Positions 16,801 to 25,342 of a DNA stretch of 64,000 nucleotides are shown here, in pieces. The DNA is taken from positions 1 through 64,000 of the forward strand of contig SVPQ01000004.1 in NCBI GenBank assembly GCA_015065845.1. Reading direction: 5' to 3'. The first letter of the stretch is position 1; each line of letters starts with the position of its first letter. Both the position numbers and the translations under genes were made by a program. The stretch comes from Oscillospiraceae bacterium. GTDB taxonomy: Bacteria; Bacillota; Clostridia; Oscillospirales; Acutalibacteraceae. The notes under the pieces are model-generated. The model made no database searches. It was not told the DNA's origin and was given only the letters and a program-made list of their open reading frames with translations.

Positions 16801-17541
16801 ATCTTTATATGCTTCTTCAATAAGTGAATTCTCGAACTTAACATTATCAATAGTTGTTAAGAATGTTGTATGACGGCAGTGGTCAGACCAGTATGTGTCA
16901 ATCATTCTGATTTCTGTTAAAGTTGGGTCACGGTCTTCTTTACGGAAATAATCGCGACAGAACATAAGGTCATCGTTATCCATTGCGAGTCCATATTCTT
17001 TAACAAATTCTGCAAGTTCTTCTTCATTCATTGAAATGAAACCTGTGAGTGTTTCAACAGTTTCAGGAATATTGTAATTCATCTTTAAAGTTTCATATTC
17101 TTCGAGTGAAGCTTCCTGTGACTCAACAGGGTTAATAAGATGCTTTTTAATTCTTAAAATTTCCTCTTCAGAAAGTTCGCCATAAAGAGCATAAACTTTT
17201 GCGGTTTTTACAAGTGGTCTTTCTTTCTGTGAAATAATCTGAATACATTGTGCCGCAGAGTCTGCACGCTGGTCAAACTGACCAGGTAAAAATTCAACTG
17301 CAAATACAGTTGCATCACCAAAATTTAATTCACCACTTACATTGTCAAGTTGTGGTTCTGAAAATACAGTTTTTACTGCATAATCGAATAACTCTTTTTC
17401 AATATTTTCAACATCGTAACGATTTACAATGCGAACATCTGTAAGTGATTTAATACCGAGAAGATGGCGAATGTCATATCTTAAAGATTTAGCTTCTGCT
17501 TCAAGACCTTGTTTCTTCTCTACATAAACGCGATAAACCAT
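13852..17541 (-). CDS. purL: Phosphoribosylformylglycinamidine synthase, single-chain
   Basis: A 1229-aa large-type FGAM synthase combining the PurS-like, PurL and PurQ parts in one chain. The N-terminal domain is followed by the ATP/FGAR sites (SDHCRHTTFLTTID and FKNETHNHPTEIEPFGGAAT) and GGRTGRDGCGGATGSS. The C-terminal glutaminase has the nucleophile in GLMCGICNGFQALIKLG (about residue 1065) and the histidine in VPISHGEGRFYAS. It performs step four of purine synthesis with glutamine as ammonia source. It starts 5 bases after purD ends. Confidence 0.97.
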   Translation of the reverse strand: MVYRVYVEKKQGLEAEAKSLRYDIRHLLGIKSLTDVRIVNRYDVENIEKELFDYAVKTVFSEPQLDNVSGELNFGDATVFAVEFLPGQFDQRADSAAQCIQIISQKERPLVKTAKVYALYGELSEEEILRIKKHLINPVESQEASLEEYETLKMNYNIPETVETLTGFISMNEEELAEFVKEYGLAMDNDDLMFCRDYFRKEDRDPTLTEIRMIDTYWSDHCRHTTFLTTIDNVKFENSLIEEAYKDYIAKREELGRTKPVNLMDIATLAVRVLKKEGKLDKLDESEEINACTVKIEVEADGKKEPWLLLFKNETHNHPTEIEPFGGAATCIGGAIRDPLSGRSYVYGAMRVTGAGNPLKKVSETMEGKLPQRKIVTTAASGYSSYGNQIGLATGIVDEIYHEGYTAKRMEIGAVVAAAPQENVRRECPAPEDVVILLGGRTGRDGCGGATGSSKSHTLQSLESCGAEVQKGNAPEERKLQRLFRNKEACQMIKRCNDFGAGGVSVAIGELADGLKINLNAVPKKYEGLDGTELAISESQERMAVVVEPKDVKRFLELAESENLEATVVAEVQAEKRLVMEWNGAKIVDISREFLNSNGAQKHIDIIVEKGECYAKEVKGSFADNMKELASDLNICSKRGLSERFDSTIGAGTVLMPFGGKYQRTPIQAMVQKISMEKKHTDNCSFMSWGYNPFITEKSPYHGAYLAVIESVSKLIATGAPFKDVYLTFQEYFPRPNKDAKRWGQPLSALLGAYKAQLDLGIGSIGGKDSMSGSFEKIDVPPTLVSFAVTTDKTQNVISPEFKKAGSKVVLLTPDFDENGLPVTSSLVTIYNKVAELVRAKKVLAAYTPTLGGIAEAVLKMCLGNKIGFGFADGITLNDVFGYNYGSFILEVTDDVNVGKVLGSTTEEYALTFGDESVCVCELEKDYEDKLESVYSCNITHEEKEIKNFEYSVSEHKSAAIKVATPKVVIPVFPGTNCEFDSAKAVEDAGAKAEIIVINNLTADGISRSVEKFAKAVNDSQMIFVPGGFSGGDEPDGSGKFITAFFRNDAVKVAVTDLLDNRDGLMCGICNGFQALIKLGLVPYGKIIDTDENCPTLTYNTISRHQSKIVRTRIASNKSPWLSLMNVGDIVNVPISHGEGRFYASEDLIKQLAENGQIATQYVDLSGNATTDVQFNPNDSAFAIEGITSPDGRVFGKMGHSERIGAGLYKNVDGEYNIRMFESAVKYFK

Positions 17542-17546
17542 ATCTT

Positions 17547-18815
17547 TTAACCCTCCAGAACCTCTAAAGCTTTTTTACCAATATCTTTTCTGTAAAATGC
17601 ATTTGAGAAATTAACTTTATTTACTCTTTCATAAGCTAATGAAAGCGCAGATTTTAAATCATCTGCTACTGCGGTAACACCTAAAACTCTGCCACCAGCA
17701 GTAAGAAGTGTGTCGTTTTCGAGCTTTGCTCCTGCAATGTACACATTATTTTTAATATCGTCAGAAATTACAAGTTCTTTACCAGTTTCATACTTTTGCG
17801 GATAACCATTTGAAGCCATAACAACACAAGCAGCACTATTTTTACTGAATTTAACTTCTGTTTCTTTTAATGTACCATTGGTTGTCGCCTTCATTATTGT
17901 GAATAAATCACTCTCGAGTAATGGCAATACAACTTGTGTTTCGGGGTCACCAAAACGACAGTTATATTCAATAACTTTTGGGCCATTCTTAGTAATCATT
18001 AGACCGAAATAAAGGCAACCTTTAAATGTTCTGCCTTCTTCTTTCATACCCCTGATTGTAGGTAAAAAGATTGTTTCCATACAAATCTTTGCAACATCAT
18101 CTGTGTAATATGGGTTTGGAGCAACTGTGCCCATACCACCTGTATTAAGACCTTTATCACCATCAAGTGCGCGTTTGTGGTCCATTGAAGAAATCATAGG
18201 AACAACAGTTTCACCGTCTGTGAAAGAAAGAACTGAAACTTCAGGACCTTCTAAGAATTCTTCAATAACAATGTTGTTACCGCTTGCACCGAAGACTTTA
18301 TCTTCCATAATTTCTTTAACTGCATTTTTTGCTTCTTCTAATGTAAATGCAATTATAACACCTTTACCGAGTGCTAAGCCATCTGCTTTTATAACAGTTG
18401 GAATCGGTGCAGTTTCAAGATATTTAAGAGCACTTTCCATCTCAGAAAAAACTTCATACTGAGCAGTTGGAATGTTGTATTTTTTCATAAAGTTCTTTGA
18501 AAAAACTTTACTACCTTCAATTATAGCCGCATTTTTCTTTGGACCAAAGCAATGAATCCCCTTTGCTTCTAATTCATCAACTGCACCTAAAACAAGCGGG
18601 TCATCTGGTGCAACAACTGCGTAATCAATTTTTTCATTTACCGCAAATTCTACTATTTTTTCTATGTCTTTTGCACCAATGTTCACACACTCAGCATCAT
18701 CTTTCATACCGCCATTACCAGGGAGTGCAAAAATTTCAGTTATAACTTTATTCTCTTTAAGTTTTTTAATGATAGCGTGTTCACGACCGCCACCACCTAC
18801 AACCATTACTTTCAT
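17547..18815 (-). CDS. purD: Phosphoribosylamine-glycine ligase
   Basis: A 422-aa ATP-grasp enzyme joining glycine to phosphoribosylamine. The N-terminus MKVMVVGGGGREHAI is diagnostic; the ATP-grasp part shows KADGLALGKGVIIAFTLEEA, IEEFLEGPEVSVLSFTDGE and EYNCRFGDPETQVVLP. I chose ATG 18815 because GGAGG lies 5 bases upstream; a longer in-frame start would place that ribosome site inside the gene. It lies 21 bases after the AICAR transformylase gene. Confidence 0.96.
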   Translation of the reverse strand: MKVMVVGGGGREHAIIKKLKENKVITEIFALPGNGGMKDDAECVNIGAKDIEKIVEFAVNEKIDYAVVAPDDPLVLGAVDELEAKGIHCFGPKKNAAIIEGSKVFSKNFMKKYNIPTAQYEVFSEMESALKYLETAPIPTVIKADGLALGKGVIIAFTLEEAKNAVKEIMEDKVFGASGNNIVIEEFLEGPEVSVLSFTDGETVVPMISSMDHKRALDGDKGLNTGGMGTVAPNPYYTDDVAKICMETIFLPTIRGMKEEGRTFKGCLYFGLMITKNGPKVIEYNCRFGDPETQVVLPLLESDLFTIMKATTNGTLKETEVKFSKNSAACVVMASNGYPQKYETGKELVISDDIKNNVYIAGAKLENDTLLTAGGRVLGVTAVADDLKSALSLAYERVNKVNFSNAFYRKDIGKKALEVLEG

Positions 18816-18836
18816 AATTTCCTCCGACAATGAATA

Positions 18837-20021
18837 TTAGTGATGGAATAATCTCATTCCTGTGAATGCCATAGCCATATTGTACTTATCAGCACATTCA
18901 ATAACTAAATCATCACGGATTGAACCACCTGGTTCTGCAATATATGAAACACCACTCTTTTTAGCGCGTTCAATATTATCACTGAATGGGAAGAATGCAT
19001 CTGAACCGAGAGCAACACCTGTAATTGTTGCAAGATACTCGTCCATCTCTTCTTTGGTAAGTGGAGCTGGTTGTTCTGTGAAATATTTCTGCCAGATACC
19101 ATCTGCACAAACATCTTCTTCGTTTTTATTGATATAACCATCAATAACATTATCTCTGTCTGCTCTGCCAAGTTCTGCTTTAAATGGAAGGTTAAGAACT
19201 TTTTCGTGTTGACGGAGTTGCCATGTATCTGCCTTTGTACCTGCAAGGCGTGTACAGTGAATTCTTGATTGCTGACCTGCACCAACACCGATAGCCTGAC
19301 CATCAACTGCGTAGCAAACTGAGTTTGATTGTGTATATTTAAGAGTTATAAGAGCAATTATTAAATCGCGTTTGGCTGACTCTGGTAACTCTTTATTTTT
19401 CGTAACAAGATTTGAAAGAAGTTCTTCATCAATTTTAAAATTATTTCTGCCCTGTTCAAATGTGATACCAAAAACCTGTTTTGTTTCTTTTTCCATAGGA
19501 ACAAAGTCAGGGTCAATTTTAACTATGTTATATGTACCTTTTCTCTTTGATTTGAGAATTTCGAGTGCATCATCGTCATAACCAGGAGCAATAACACCGT
19601 CTGAAACTTCTCTTTTAATAAGTTCAGCAGTTGTTTTGTCACAAACATCTGAAAGTGCAACCCAGTCACCGAATGAACACATTCTGTCAGTACCTCTTGC
19701 TCTTGCATAAGCACAAGCGAGTAGAGAAGCGTCAAGTCCTTCTATATCATCAACAAAGCAAGCTTTTTTGAGTTTATTAGAAAGTACAGTACCAACTGCA
19801 GCAGATGTAGGACTGACATGTTTGAAAGATGCAGCTGCAGGAAGTCCTAAAATTGTTTTTAATTCTTTAACTAATTGCCAGCTGTTAAAAGCATCAAGAA
19901 AGTTAATATAACCTGGTCTGCCGTTAAGAATTTCAATAGGAAGTTCACTACCATCTTCCATATAAATTTTTGATGGTTTCTGATTTGGGTTACAGCCATA
20001 TTTAAGTTCAAATTCTTTCAT
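18837..20021 (-). CDS. AICAR transformylase, stand-alone (PurH C-terminal domain type)
   Basis: A 394-aa protein corresponding to the formyltransferase part of PurH only. It begins ELKYGCNPNQKPSKIY and contains SFKHVSPTSAAVGTVL (the catalytic lysine-histidine K-H pair), YTQSNSVCYAVDGQAIGVGA, SRIHCTRLAG and GVALGSDAFFPFSDNIERA. It transfers a formyl group from 10-formyl-THF to AICAR. The N-terminal IMP cyclohydrolase domain of normal PurH (about 525 aa) is absent; that step is supplied by the separate gene just upstream. Confidence 0.93.
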   Translation of the reverse strand: MKEFELKYGCNPNQKPSKIYMEDGSELPIEILNGRPGYINFLDAFNSWQLVKELKTILGLPAAASFKHVSPTSAAVGTVLSNKLKKACFVDDIEGLDASLLACAYARARGTDRMCSFGDWVALSDVCDKTTAELIKREVSDGVIAPGYDDDALEILKSKRKGTYNIVKIDPDFVPMEKETKQVFGITFEQGRNNFKIDEELLSNLVTKNKELPESAKRDLIIALITLKYTQSNSVCYAVDGQAIGVGAGQQSRIHCTRLAGTKADTWQLRQHEKVLNLPFKAELGRADRDNVIDGYINKNEEDVCADGIWQKYFTEQPAPLTKEEMDEYLATITGVALGSDAFFPFSDNIERAKKSGVSYIAEPGGSIRDDLVIECADKYNMAMAFTGMRLFHH

Positions 20022-20034
20022 TTCGATATGCTCC

Positions 20035-20751
20035 TTATTTGTTTTTATTTACGATTCTCGAATCATACTTGCCAGTTTCTAAATCAATGTATCTTACAAA
20101 GAGTGAAACTTTGTTATCTTCATTTAAGTTAGTCCAAATTAAATCTGTTAATTCGTCAATAGAAACATCAGGTAGTTCGAGTGTTTTGGGTTCGCCTTCA
20201 AAACTTGGAAGTGGATTGCCATCACATTTATAAGTATGAATAAACTTAGCTTTACCAGGAAGTGGATTTGAATATGCATAAGTATATCTCTGACAAGATG
20301 AACCATCACCATCAGCAGATTTTAAAATTGACATTGCAAAATTCATATCACCATTTTCATTATGAATAATACCAGAAATACGAGGTGTGAAGTTTGGTGC
20401 ATCATCCTCAAACTCACGGGTACGAAGTGATTGCTCAAATGTCATTTGTTTATCCATAAGTTCATAAATAGTATCTGTCTGGTCACCATTTGTAACAATA
20501 GTTTTGTTACCTAAAACACGAACAGGTGCATAGATAATAAGGTGTGGGTCTGTCATTTTTGATTCATCAAAAGCCTGAGTTCTAATACCTTCACCATCTT
20601 CAATAAATACTCTGTTACGGCTGTTTTCACTTCTACCCATAATAAAATATGCAGTAACTGCTTTTTTACCGTCAGCACTTTTACCAATCATAATTCCTCT
20701 GCCGTGATAAGCTAAAGAATTAAGTTCATCAACAATAGTTTTAATTTCCAT
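20035..20751 (-). CDS. IMP cyclohydrolase, PurO-like
   Basis: A 238-aa protein resembling the stand-alone IMP cyclohydrolase family first known from archaeal PurO. The N-terminal segment LAYHGRGIMIGKSADGKKAV followed by AYFIMGRSENSRNRVF is typical, as is the Ntn-like arrangement without PurH similarity. It would close FAICAR to IMP, the last step of the pathway. It lies 13 bases before the stand-alone AICAR transformylase, so the pair replaces bifunctional PurH. No ATPase or transferase motif argues for another role. Confidence 0.85.
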   Translation of the reverse strand: MEIKTIVDELNSLAYHGRGIMIGKSADGKKAVTAYFIMGRSENSRNRVFIEDGEGIRTQAFDESKMTDPHLIIYAPVRVLGNKTIVTNGDQTDTIYELMDKQMTFEQSLRTREFEDDAPNFTPRISGIIHNENGDMNFAMSILKSADGDGSSCQRYTYAYSNPLPGKAKFIHTYKCDGNPLPSFEGEPKTLELPDVSIDELTDLIWTNLNEDNKVSLFVRYIDLETGKYDSRIVNKNK

Positions 20752-20775
20752 ATTATCTATACCCTTTCAGTTAAT

Positions 20776-21408
20776 TTATTTCGAAATAATTGTCTTACCA
20801 TTCTCTACTGTGATTTTATCATCACAGAAAAGTCTGACTGCTTCAGGAAGAATTTTCCATTCTGCGTTTTCCATAATTCTTTTTTGCAAAATTTCAGGTG
20901 TGTCACCTTCAAGAACTTCGACCGCTTTCTGAAGAATTATAGGACCAGCATCACACTCTGCAGTAACAAAATGAACAGTTGCACCAGATACTTTAACACC
21001 TTTTTTTAACGCTTCTTCGTGTACATGAAGTCCATAAAAACCTTTTCCACAAAATGAAGGAATTAAAGCAGGATGAACATTTATCATTTTATTCGGGAAC
21101 TCATCACAGACATTTTCATCAAGAATCGTCATAAATCCAGCGTAAACAATAAGGTCTGCTTTTTCTTCTATAAGAGCATCTCTCATTGCTTTGCTGTATG
21201 ATGCAATATCTGAATAATCTTTTCTTATAAGAGTTCTTGTTTTAATGTTATTTTCTTCTGCTCTTGTGAGAGCGTATGCACCTTCTTTAGAAGAAATAAC
21301 ACAAGTAATTTCACCATTACCTAATTCACAGCGTTTACCCGCATCAATAAGTGCTTGTAAATTTGTGCCACCACCCGAAACAAGAACAACAATATTTTTT
21401 TTACTCAT
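20776..21408 (-). CDS. purN: Phosphoribosylglycinamide formyltransferase
   Basis: A 210-aa GAR transformylase using 10-formyl-THF. The N-terminal VLVSGGGTNLQALIDA binds the phosphate; the catalytic set is visible as INVHPALIPSFCGKGFYGLH (Asn-His) and SGATVHFVTAECDAGPIILQ (Asp). Length and motifs are complete. It is 11 bases after purM in a continuous minus-strand operon. Confidence 0.96.
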   Translation of the reverse strand: MSKKNIVVLVSGGGTNLQALIDAGKRCELGNGEITCVISSKEGAYALTRAEENNIKTRTLIRKDYSDIASYSKAMRDALIEEKADLIVYAGFMTILDENVCDEFPNKMINVHPALIPSFCGKGFYGLHVHEEALKKGVKVSGATVHFVTAECDAGPIILQKAVEVLEGDTPEILQKRIMENAEWKILPEAVRLFCDDKITVENGKTIISK

Positions 21409-21419
21409 AGTAGCACCTA

Positions 21420-22460
21420 TTAGTCGACAATGATAATTTTATCGTCAGATTTAATAATTTCACCGATTATGTATGCATCTTCGCCATTTGCTTTGAGAAT
21501 TTCAATTGCTTTTTCTGCATCTTCTTTATTAACAACAACACTCATACCAACACCCATATTAAATGTGTTGAACATATCTCTTTCAGGAATATTACCTGTT
21601 TCCTGAAGAAGTGTGAAAATAGGAAGAATTTTAACTGCACTCTTATTAACTTTTGCTCCAAGTCCATCTGGAATACTTCTTGGAATATTTTCGTAGAAGC
21701 CGCCACCAGTGATATGTGAAATACCTTTAACTTTAACTTCTTCTAAAAGTGCAAGGATTGGTTTAACATAAATTTTAGTAGGTGTAAGAAGTGTTTCACC
21801 GATTGATTTACCACCAAGTCTTTCGAGCGGTGTTTTAATATCAGCGTTTTCAACATCAAAAACTTTTCTTACAAGTGAGAAACCATTTGAGTGAACACCG
21901 CTTGATGGGAGAGCAATAATAACATCGCCTTCCTGCATTTCTTTGTTATTAAGAATTTTTTCTTTATCAACAACACCAACAGAGAAACCTGCAAGGTCAT
22001 ATTCATCTACTGGATAGAAACCTGGCATTTCTGCAGTTTCACCACCAATAAGAGCAGAATCTGACTGAACACAGCCTTCTGCAACACCTTTAACGATATC
22101 AGCAATTCTCTCAGGAACATTCTTACCACAAGCAATATAATCAAGGAAGAATAATGGTTTTGCACCTGAACAGATAACATCGTTTACGCACATAGCAACA
22201 CAGTCAATACCAACTGTATCGTGCTTGTCCATAATAAATGCTAATTTAAGTTTTGTACCAACACCATCAGTACCACTAACAAGAACAGGTTTTTTAAGAC
22301 CCTCTGGGAGTTCAAAAAGACCACCAAAACCACCAACATCTGAACAAACACCTTCTGTTACTGTTCTTGCAACATATTTTTTCATAAGTTCTACTGCTTT
22401 GTAACCAGCGGTAATATCAACACCCGCTGCTGCATAACTTTCTGATTTTGAATTATTCAT
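21420..22460 (-). CDS. purM: Phosphoribosylformylglycinamidine cyclo-ligase
   Basis: A 346-aa AIR synthetase. It shows [19 protein letters not shown] near the start, the ATP-binding loop [17 protein letters not shown] and the downstream [20 protein letters not shown] and [12 protein letters not shown] signatures. It makes AIR from FGAM and ATP. Normal length. It lies between purF and purN. Confidence 0.97.
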   Translation of the reverse strand: MNNSKSESYAAAGVDITAGYKAVELMKKYVARTVTEGVCSDVGGFGGLFELPEGLKKPVLVSGTDGVGTKLKLAFIMDKHDTVGIDCVAMCVNDVICSGAKPLFFLDYIACGKNVPERIADIVKGVAEGCVQSDSALIGGETAEMPGFYPVDEYDLAGFSVGVVDKEKILNNKEMQEGDVIIALPSSGVHSNGFSLVRKVFDVENADIKTPLERLGGKSIGETLLTPTKIYVKPILALLEEVKVKGISHITGGGFYENIPRSIPDGLGAKVNKSAVKILPIFTLLQETGNIPERDMFNTFNMGVGMSVVVNKEDAEKAIEILKANGEDAYIIGEIIKSDDKIIIVD

Positions 22461-22489
22461 AACTCTTTCTCCTTCAAATAAATTTAAAA

Positions 22490-23917
22490 TTAATCTTCTT
22501 TACCGCTCCAGCAATAAGTACAAACTCTGTCTGCCGGAAGACCAATTGCTTTAATAAGTCCATCAAGAGACTGGAATTCAAGGGATGCAAAATGAAGTTT
22601 ATCACAAATCACTTTTCTCATTTTCTGACCGCGTTCAGTTGAAGCATCGCTATATTCGTCAAGATGTTTAGCACCTTCTTCACCTTCAAGTTCATAGATA
22701 GTGCTTCTTGTAATAAGCTCCATTTCTGAATTTGCTCTTGAGAAGTTAAGATATTTACATCCAAACATAATTGGTGGACAAGCTGAACGCATGTGAACTT
22801 CTTTTGCACCATTTTCATAAAGGAATTCAACAGTTTCGCGAAGTTGTGTACCACGCACGATACTATCATCAACAAAGAGAAGTTTTTTATCCTGTATAAG
22901 TTCATGAACCGGAATCTGTTTCATTTTAGCAACCATATTGCGTTCCCTTTGATTTGATGGCATAAAACTTCTTGGCCATGTTGGAGTATATTTAATAAAC
23001 GGTCTTGCAAAAGGAATACCACTTTCATTTGCATAACCAATCGCGTGTGGAGTACCAGAATCAGGAACGCCACCAACATAGTCAATATCTTGTGCAACGC
23101 CTTTTTCTCTGTCAGCCTCAGCAATAATTTTACCATTTTTATATCTCATTGCTTCAACATTTCTGCCTTCATAACAAGAAGTTGAATAACCGTAGTAAGA
23201 CCAGAGAAATGCACATATTTTCATTTTATCTCTTGGTTCAGATAAAACTTTAACACCCTTACTTGTGATTTCAACAATTTCACCTGGACCCAACTCTTTA
23301 TAATCTTCGTAAGCAAGTTTCTTGAAAGCAAAATCTTCGAATGAAACACAGAAGCCATCATCACGCTTACCAAGAATAACAGGAATTCTACCCATTTTAT
23401 CTCTTGCAGTAATCAATTTACCACTTTCAGTAAGAATAAGAATTGAAGCAGAACCCTCAATTACATCCTGAGCAAATTTTATTCCCTCAGTAAAACTGCT
23501 TTTCTGGTTAATCATAGCAGCAACTAATTCGCAAGAATTTATCTTACCACCACTCATACCACTGAAATGACCACCACTGAATGATAAATACTGCTTAACA
23601 AGTGCATCCAAATTATTAATAACACCTACCATACAAATTGCATAGTTGCCCAAATTAGAACAAATAAGCAATGGTTGTGGGTCTGAATCACTTATACAAC
23701 CAATAGCAGCATTACCACTCATTTCATTCAGAATGTTTTCAAATTTTGTTCTGAATGGAGAATTTTCTATTTTATGAATTTTTCTTTGTAAACCAATTTC
23801 AGTATTCACTGCTGCCATACCTGCACGCCTTGTACCAAGATGTGAATGATAGTCAGTGCCGAAAAAGGCATCAAGTACTGCATCGTTTTCTGATACAACA
23901 CCAAAAAAGCCACCCAT
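22490..23917 (-). CDS. purF: Amidophosphoribosyltransferase, lacking the N-terminal catalytic cysteine
   Basis: A 475-aa PurF homologue for the first step of purine synthesis. The PRTase domain is intact, with [20 protein letters not shown] as the PRPP loop and [11 protein letters not shown] before it. The N-terminus reads [20 protein letters not shown]: the cysteine that is residue 2 (mature residue 1 nucleophile) in active class II glutaminases is glycine here, although the following [12 protein letters not shown] part of the glutaminase domain is kept. The enzyme would then use free ammonia or another protein's glutaminase. The start is fixed by a CGGAGGAA ribosome site. Confidence 0.92.
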   Translation of the reverse strand: MGGFFGVVSENDAVLDAFFGTDYHSHLGTRRAGMAAVNTEIGLQRKIHKIENSPFRTKFENILNEMSGNAAIGCISDSDPQPLLICSNLGNYAICMVGVINNLDALVKQYLSFSGGHFSGMSGGKINSCELVAAMINQKSSFTEGIKFAQDVIEGSASILILTESGKLITARDKMGRIPVILGKRDDGFCVSFEDFAFKKLAYEDYKELGPGEIVEITSKGVKVLSEPRDKMKICAFLWSYYGYSTSCYEGRNVEAMRYKNGKIIAEADREKGVAQDIDYVGGVPDSGTPHAIGYANESGIPFARPFIKYTPTWPRSFMPSNQRERNMVAKMKQIPVHELIQDKKLLFVDDSIVRGTQLRETVEFLYENGAKEVHMRSACPPIMFGCKYLNFSRANSEMELITRSTIYELEGEEGAKHLDEYSDASTERGQKMRKVICDKLHFASLEFQSLDGLIKAIGLPADRVCTYCWSGKED

Positions 23918-23931
23918 TTCAGTTCCTCCGT

Positions 23932-24426
23932 TTAGTTGTTAAATTTTTCTTCAATCGCTTTGTTTTTCTCTAAAACAGCTGCGGTATCGTTCTGTCTTTT
24001 AGCAATAAGTTTTTCTGCTAAATCATCATCAGCTACTGCTAAAATTTCAAGTGCTAAAAGAGCAGCGTTTACGCCACCATCAATAGCGACAGTTGCTACC
24101 GGAATACCTGATGGCATCTGAACAGTTGAAAGCAAAGCTTCCATACCACCCAAATTTGCAGATTTGACAGGGATACCAATTACAGGAAGTGTTGTATTAG
24201 CTGCAATAGCACCTGCAAGGTGTGCTGCCATACCCGCAATAGCAATAATTGCACCAAAACCATTCTTTTTTGCGTTCTCACTGAATTCTTTAGCTTCAAC
24301 AGGAGTTCTGTGAGCTGAGAAAACATGAACTTCAAAAGGTACATTAAAATCTTTTAAAGTGTTTATTGCTTTTTCTGCAATTGGAAGGTCGCTGTCACTA
24401 CCCATAATAATAGCAACTTTTTTCAT
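23932..24426 (-). CDS. purE: 5-(carboxyamino)imidazole ribonucleotide mutase / AIR carboxylase
   Basis: A 164-aa class PurE protein, first gene of the operon. The signatures IIMGSDSDLPIAEKA and VFSAHRTPVEAKEF, then IAIAGMAAHLAGAIAA and IPVKSANLGGMEALLSTVQM, line the active site. I chose ATG 24426 (AAAGGATG ribosome site); a longer frame would run into the riboswitch terminator. No purK is in the window, so whether it uses N5-CAIR or CO2 directly is open. Confidence 0.95.
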   Translation of the reverse strand: MKKVAIIMGSDSDLPIAEKAINTLKDFNVPFEVHVFSAHRTPVEAKEFSENAKKNGFGAIIAIAGMAAHLAGAIAANTTLPVIGIPVKSANLGGMEALLSTVQMPSGIPVATVAIDGGVNAALLALEILAVADDDLAEKLIAKRQNDTAAVLEKNKAIEEKFNN

Positions 24427-24462
24427 AATATTAACATCCTTTCGATGAATTTTTTTAAAAAA

Positions 24463-24578
24463 CAAAAAGGCGCACTCGTCCAAAAAACAAGTGTGCCCAG
24501 ACGGTCGGCAATATAGCCTGAAAGTTCCGTGTGGTGCTCCACTCGGGAATTTTTATAGTCCCCTTTCCGTCAGTAACA
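24463..24578 (-). promoter_or_regulatory. ZTP riboswitch with intrinsic terminator controlling the purine operon
   Basis: Minus-strand leader of purE. The first part has CTGACGG (about 24572-24566), then a small stem GGGGA/TTCCC; the second part ends with the highly conserved GCCGACCGTCTGGGCA (24508-24493), whose CCGTC can pair with GACGG. This is the layout of the pfl/ZTP riboswitch. GCC...GGC at the aptamer 3' end overlaps a terminator stem (24497-24487 with 24479-24469, then TTTTTG), so ligand binding can prevent termination. ZTP accumulates when 10-formyl-THF is scarce, fitting the genes controlled. Confidence 0.85.
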
Positions 24579-24613
24579 TTCAGACAAATTTATAATATAA
24601 AAACTATGTTTAA

Positions 24614-24642
24614 ATTTTAACATTTTACGAGTTTAAAGTCAA
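24614..24642 (-). promoter_or_regulatory. Promoter of the purine operon
   Basis: TTGACT (24642-24637), 17 bases, TAAAAT (24619-24614) on the minus strand, about 40 bases upstream of the riboswitch. No purine operator (PurBox) repeat was recognised. Confidence 0.75.
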
Positions 24643-24733
24643 TAGAATACTTGATAAAACAGATGACGAAAAATAGAATATTAACACCCTAAATTTGTAC
24701 ACCTTGCCAAATATTTTAAAATTCCCAAAAAGA

Positions 24734-24766
24734 AAACAAAAAAGAGTGAATATTATCCACTCTTTT
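24734..24766 (-). terminator. Terminator overlapping the end of the 189-aa gene
   Basis: A 9-bp stem (24740-24748 with 24758-24766) covers the last codons of the upstream gene and continues into a T-rich tail on the minus strand. Confidence 0.75.
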
Positions 24767-25322
24767 CATCATCTTTATTTACTACATTAAGTTTTTCATA
24801 GCAAAGTTTTTTGAAAAAATCAAAATTTTCTTCACCTAAAATATCTCTATTATTTATAAGAGATTGTTGATAATCATCAAACATTTTCTGTTTTTGTGAA
24901 GCAGATGATTTTTTCTCTATATCAATGACCAAATCAGAAAAACTTTCGTTAATAAACCCTTTTATAATCGCATCTTTCCTGTTTCTTAAATCTTCTAATT
25001 GTTCCGTTGGTTTGTTATCAAAACGCCAGTACGGTTCTATTCTCACAAGATTTTCGGTTGTAACAATCAACTCTTTTAAAGACTTAAAAAACACTTGTGG
25101 AAATTTTGTTGTATTAACATTCTGTGCGGCAATTGAACCTATTCTTATATTTCTTGCGACATATTTATATGTAAGTTTCGTAAGTTTTTCTTGTGGTATA
25201 AGTTTTCTTGTAACAGGTGTACCCGAAACAATCTTCTGAAGCGCAATACGCTCTTCTCTGTCGTATTCTCTAGGTTTAAATGAATTGTCGGTGTCCGACT
25301 TTTTCTTTTTTTTAAATAACAT
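24753..25322 (-). CDS. Hypothetical protein, lysine-rich, possible prophage remnant
   Basis: A 189-aa protein I do not recognise. It starts with a run of lysines (LFKKKKKSD), has no membrane segment or signal peptide, and is mostly charged and helical. ATG 25322 follows AAAGGA, and a promoter lies 31 bases upstream inside the end of the preceding frame. It is next to a phage-type polyvalent-protein fragment, so it may belong to the same decayed prophage. Confidence 0.55.
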   Translation of the reverse strand: MLFKKKKKSDTDNSFKPREYDREERIALQKIVSGTPVTRKLIPQEKLTKLTYKYVARNIRIGSIAAQNVNTTKFPQVFFKSLKELIVTTENLVRIEPYWRFDNKPTEQLEDLRNRKDAIIKGFINESFSDLVIDIEKKSSASQKQKMFDDYQQSLINNRDILGEENFDFFKKLCYEKLNVVNKDDEKSG

Positions 25323-25342
25323 TTTTGAATTCCTTTATAAAT

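Noticed and set aside
24463-24578. Purine (guanine/adenine) riboswitch or THF riboswitch upstream of purE
   Set aside because: The kissing-loop core of the purine aptamer and the THF core are absent, whereas the GCCGACCGTCTGGGCA block fits the ZTP class.
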